DNA from: Chryseobacterium gleum
GTDB lineage: Bacteria; Bacteroidota; Bacteroidia; Flavobacteriales_D; Crocinitomicaceae
NCBI GenBank assembly: GCA_945888625.1
Contig: CAMDAH010000003.1
Coordinates: forward strand, 1-64,000
DNA: 64,000 nt
Direction of reading: 5' to 3'
Shown here: positions 62,484-64,000 of the stretch, piece after piece
Layout: the number at the start of each line of letters is the position of its first letter
Position numbering within the stretch: the stretch's first letter is position 1
The notes under the pieces: generated by a model
The model's database searches: none
What the model was told of the DNA's origin: nothing
What the model saw: the letters and a program-made list of their open reading frames with translations, nothing else
Made by a program: the position numbers and the translations under genes

Positions 62484-63566
62484 TTATTTTTTGTAGAAAG
62501 GTGCTTTTACGACCTTTGCTTTAATGCCTTTATCGCGTATCTCGATATAAATTTCGCTATCAAGTGAGCTGTTTTCAACGGTAACATAGCCCATGCCAAT
62601 GCCATTTTTCATACTTGGCGACATCGTTCCAGAGGTGACTTTACCAATTACTTCGTTGTTGGCATTAAGGATAGGGTAATCGTGACGAGGAATTCCTCGG
62701 TCAATCATTTCGAAAGCGACTAGTTTTCGTGTTACACCAGCTTCTTTTTGCGCTAATAAGAAAGTTGAATCGACGAAATCTTTGGTAAATTTCGTTATCC
62801 ATCCTAAACCAGCTTCTAATGGAGAGGTAGTGTCGTCGATGTCATTTCCATACAAGCAGAAACCCATTTCTAATCGTAAAGTATCGCGTGCAGCTAATCC
62901 AATCGGTTTAATGCCAAAAGAATCTCCCGCTTTAAAAACGGCGTTCCATACCTTTTCGGCATCTTCATTTTTAACATAAATTTCAAATCCTCCAGAACCG
63001 GTATAACCAGTTGCGGAAATCATTACATTTTCAATCCCTGCAAAAGTGGCATGCTGAAAAGTATAATAAACCATGGCTGAAAGATCAATGTCCGTCAATG
63101 ATTGCATGGCTTCTGCCGCTTTGGGACCTTGAATAGCTAATAAGGAATAAGCATCCGAAAGATTATGCATTTCTGCACCCATAGTATTAAGTTTGGACAT
63201 CCAATCCCAATCTTTTTCAATATTTGAAGCATTAACAACGATAAAATATTCTTCTGAATTGACACGGTAAATGATAAGGTCATCAACAATACCTCCTTTG
63301 CCGTTTGGCATACAGGAATATTGTGCTTTTCCGTCTACCAAAACAGCCGCGTCATTTGAAGAAAACGATTGAATCAATGCTAAAGCATTAGGGCCTTTTA
63401 ATACGAATTCACCCATGTGAGATACATCAAATACGCCAACGCCGTTTCGAACGGTTTCATGTTCAGCGTTTACTCCTTCGTATTGCACGGGCATATTGTA
63501 TCCAGCGAAAGGAACCATTTTGGCACCGAGTTGCTCGTGAACATGTGAAAGTGCTGTGTTTTTCAT
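62484..63566 (-). CDS. gcvT: Aminomethyltransferase (glycine cleavage T protein)
   Basis: GcvT takes the aminomethyl group from the H protein to tetrahydrofolate, releasing ammonia. The 360 residues show the family pattern: [35 protein letters not shown], the folate-binding [16 protein letters not shown], and [27 protein letters not shown]. Length is standard. It follows efp after 30 bases; gcvH and gcvP are not nearby, as in many Bacteroidota. Confidence 0.96.
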   Translation of the reverse strand: MKNTALSHVHEQLGAKMVPFAGYNMPVQYEGVNAEHETVRNGVGVFDVSHMGEFVLKGPNALALIQSFSSNDAAVLVDGKAQYSCMPNGKGGIVDDLIIYRVNSEEYFIVVNASNIEKDWDWMSKLNTMGAEMHNLSDAYSLLAIQGPKAAEAMQSLTDIDLSAMVYYTFQHATFAGIENVMISATGYTGSGGFEIYVKNEDAEKVWNAVFKAGDSFGIKPIGLAARDTLRLEMGFCLYGNDIDDTTSPLEAGLGWITKFTKDFVDSTFLLAQKEAGVTRKLVAFEMIDRGIPRHDYPILNANNEVIGKVTSGTMSPSMKNGIGMGYVTVENSSLDSEIYIEIRDKGIKAKVVKAPFYKK

Positions 63567-63596
63567 CGTATATTTTGAATTATTGTAATGTGATTT

Positions 63597-64000
63597 TTAT
63601 GATTTAACACGCTCTACGTATATGCCGGTTCGCGTGTCTACTTTTATCATTTCACCGATGGAAATAAATAAAGGGACTTTCACTTCAGCACCGGTTGAAA
63701 TAGTGGCTAATTTCATAGAGTTTGTTGCCGTATCTCCTTTAACACCTGGCTCAGTGTAGCTTACTTCAGCTGTGATATACATGGGTAACTCCACCACTAA
63801 TGCCATTTCTTCTTCTGCATGGAATAGGATATTTGCTATCATTCCCTCTTGTAAAAAACCGGGCTTTTCAACCATTTTAAGTGGAATATTAATTTGCTCG
63901 AAAGTTTCATTATTCATAAAAACAAACGATTCAGACTCTTGATAAAGGTATTGGTATTCCCTATTTTCTATACGTACAATTTCAATTTTATGTCCAGCTG
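63597..64000 (-). CDS. efp: Elongation factor P, N-terminus beyond the window
   Basis: EF-P binds ribosomes stalled on Pro-Pro and speeds peptide bond formation. The frame is open from the stop at 63597 to the right edge. Residues read near the edge, AGHKIEIVRIENREYQYLYQ, belong to the end of the KOW domain, and the rest forms the two OB domains (FMNNETFEQINI, PMYITAEVSYTEPG, VDTRTGIYVERV). An internal Met at 63917 is not the start. The modified Lys of the first loop is outside the window. efp and gcvT are probably in one operon. Confidence 0.94.
   Translation of the reverse strand, partial: AGHKIEIVRIENREYQYLYQESESFVFMNNETFEQINIPLKMVEKPGFLQEGMIANILFHAEEEMALVVELPMYITAEVSYTEPGVKGDTATNSMKLATISTGAEVKVPLFISIGEMIKVDTRTGIYVERVKS

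Noticed and set aside
63597-63917. A complete 106-residue protein starting at Met 63917
   Set aside because: The same frame stays open to the right edge and encodes the preceding part of EF-P, so this Met is internal.
1-64000. CRISPR arrays, tRNA or rRNA genes, insertion sequences, prophage
   Set aside because: No regularly spaced repeats, no tRNA cloverleaf or T-loop motifs, and no transposase or integrase genes were seen by eye. A scan with tRNA and IS detection tools would be decisive.

Overview
The window is a 64 kb piece of a Bacteroidota chromosome, most likely from the Flavobacteriales (possibly near Crocinitomicaceae/Fluviicola; the family is inferred, not proved). The evidence is AT-rich DNA, few Shine-Dalgarno sites, promoter elements of the TTG...TAnnTTTG type, secreted proteins with type IX secretion C-terminal domains (one type A, one CHU_C type), MopE-like metal-binding repeats, and a DnaJ with only two of the usual four zinc-finger motifs. 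Most genes are chromosomal housekeeping genes in tight operons. I saw no insertion sequence, prophage, CRISPR array, tRNA or rRNA.

Layout. 1-2827 (minus): the start of a secreted protein that runs off the left edge, a 461-base gap, and a DUF4116-like repeat protein ending in an SSB-like acidic tail. 2930-12888 (minus): alaS, a family 2 glycosyltransferase, a DUF115/Maf-like protein, then a nonulosonic-acid (pseudaminic-type) cluster of pseB, a NeuB-SpsF fusion, an SGNH hydrolase, a tandem acetyltransferase and pseI. 13162-18152 (plus): a CCR4-like phosphohydrolase, an O-methyltransferase with mnmD, then rpsO and pnp. 18264-25855 (plus): a T9SS cargo protein, an M1 peptidase joined to a probable outer-membrane barrel, and sppA. 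25842-28841 (minus): a thioredoxin-like protein and a fused E1 dehydrogenase. 28942-41124 (mostly plus): cutC, grpE-dnaJ, a CPBP protease, a NatAB-type ABC exporter, ppx/gppA, mscS, a thioesterase, DUF1295, an NlpC/P60 hydrolase, a queuosine-precursor transporter and msrB-msrA, with alkB and merR facing them. 41137-44081 (minus): a large CHU_C adhesin-like protein and a small secreted partner.

44201-49438 is the most unusual block: two KAS III enzymes, a carrier protein with an atypical serine motif, a ketoreductase, a membrane-anchored glycosyltransferase and a GNAT transferase, in overlapping or close order, faced by an Asp/Asn-hydroxylase-family enzyme. I infer that it builds a short hydroxyacyl group on a carrier protein and places it on a surface sugar.

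49536-55749 (plus): a WG-repeat protein, an HTH/S24 regulator behind a perfect 14-base inverted repeat, and the conserved thrS-infC-rpmI-rplT operon. 55815-61687: two facing polysaccharide operons (Gfo/Idh oxidoreductase, lipoprotein and polyprenyl phosphosugar transferase against wecB and a DUF7033/deacetylase-like protein). 61690-64000 (minus): radC, gcvT and most of efp, whose N-terminus lies beyond the right edge.

Several starts were chosen by gene junctions and family alignment rather than by the longest open frame: 5592, 7370, 29754, 32414, 45446, 52576 and 60536. All functions are read from motifs and remembered family features; no database search was run.
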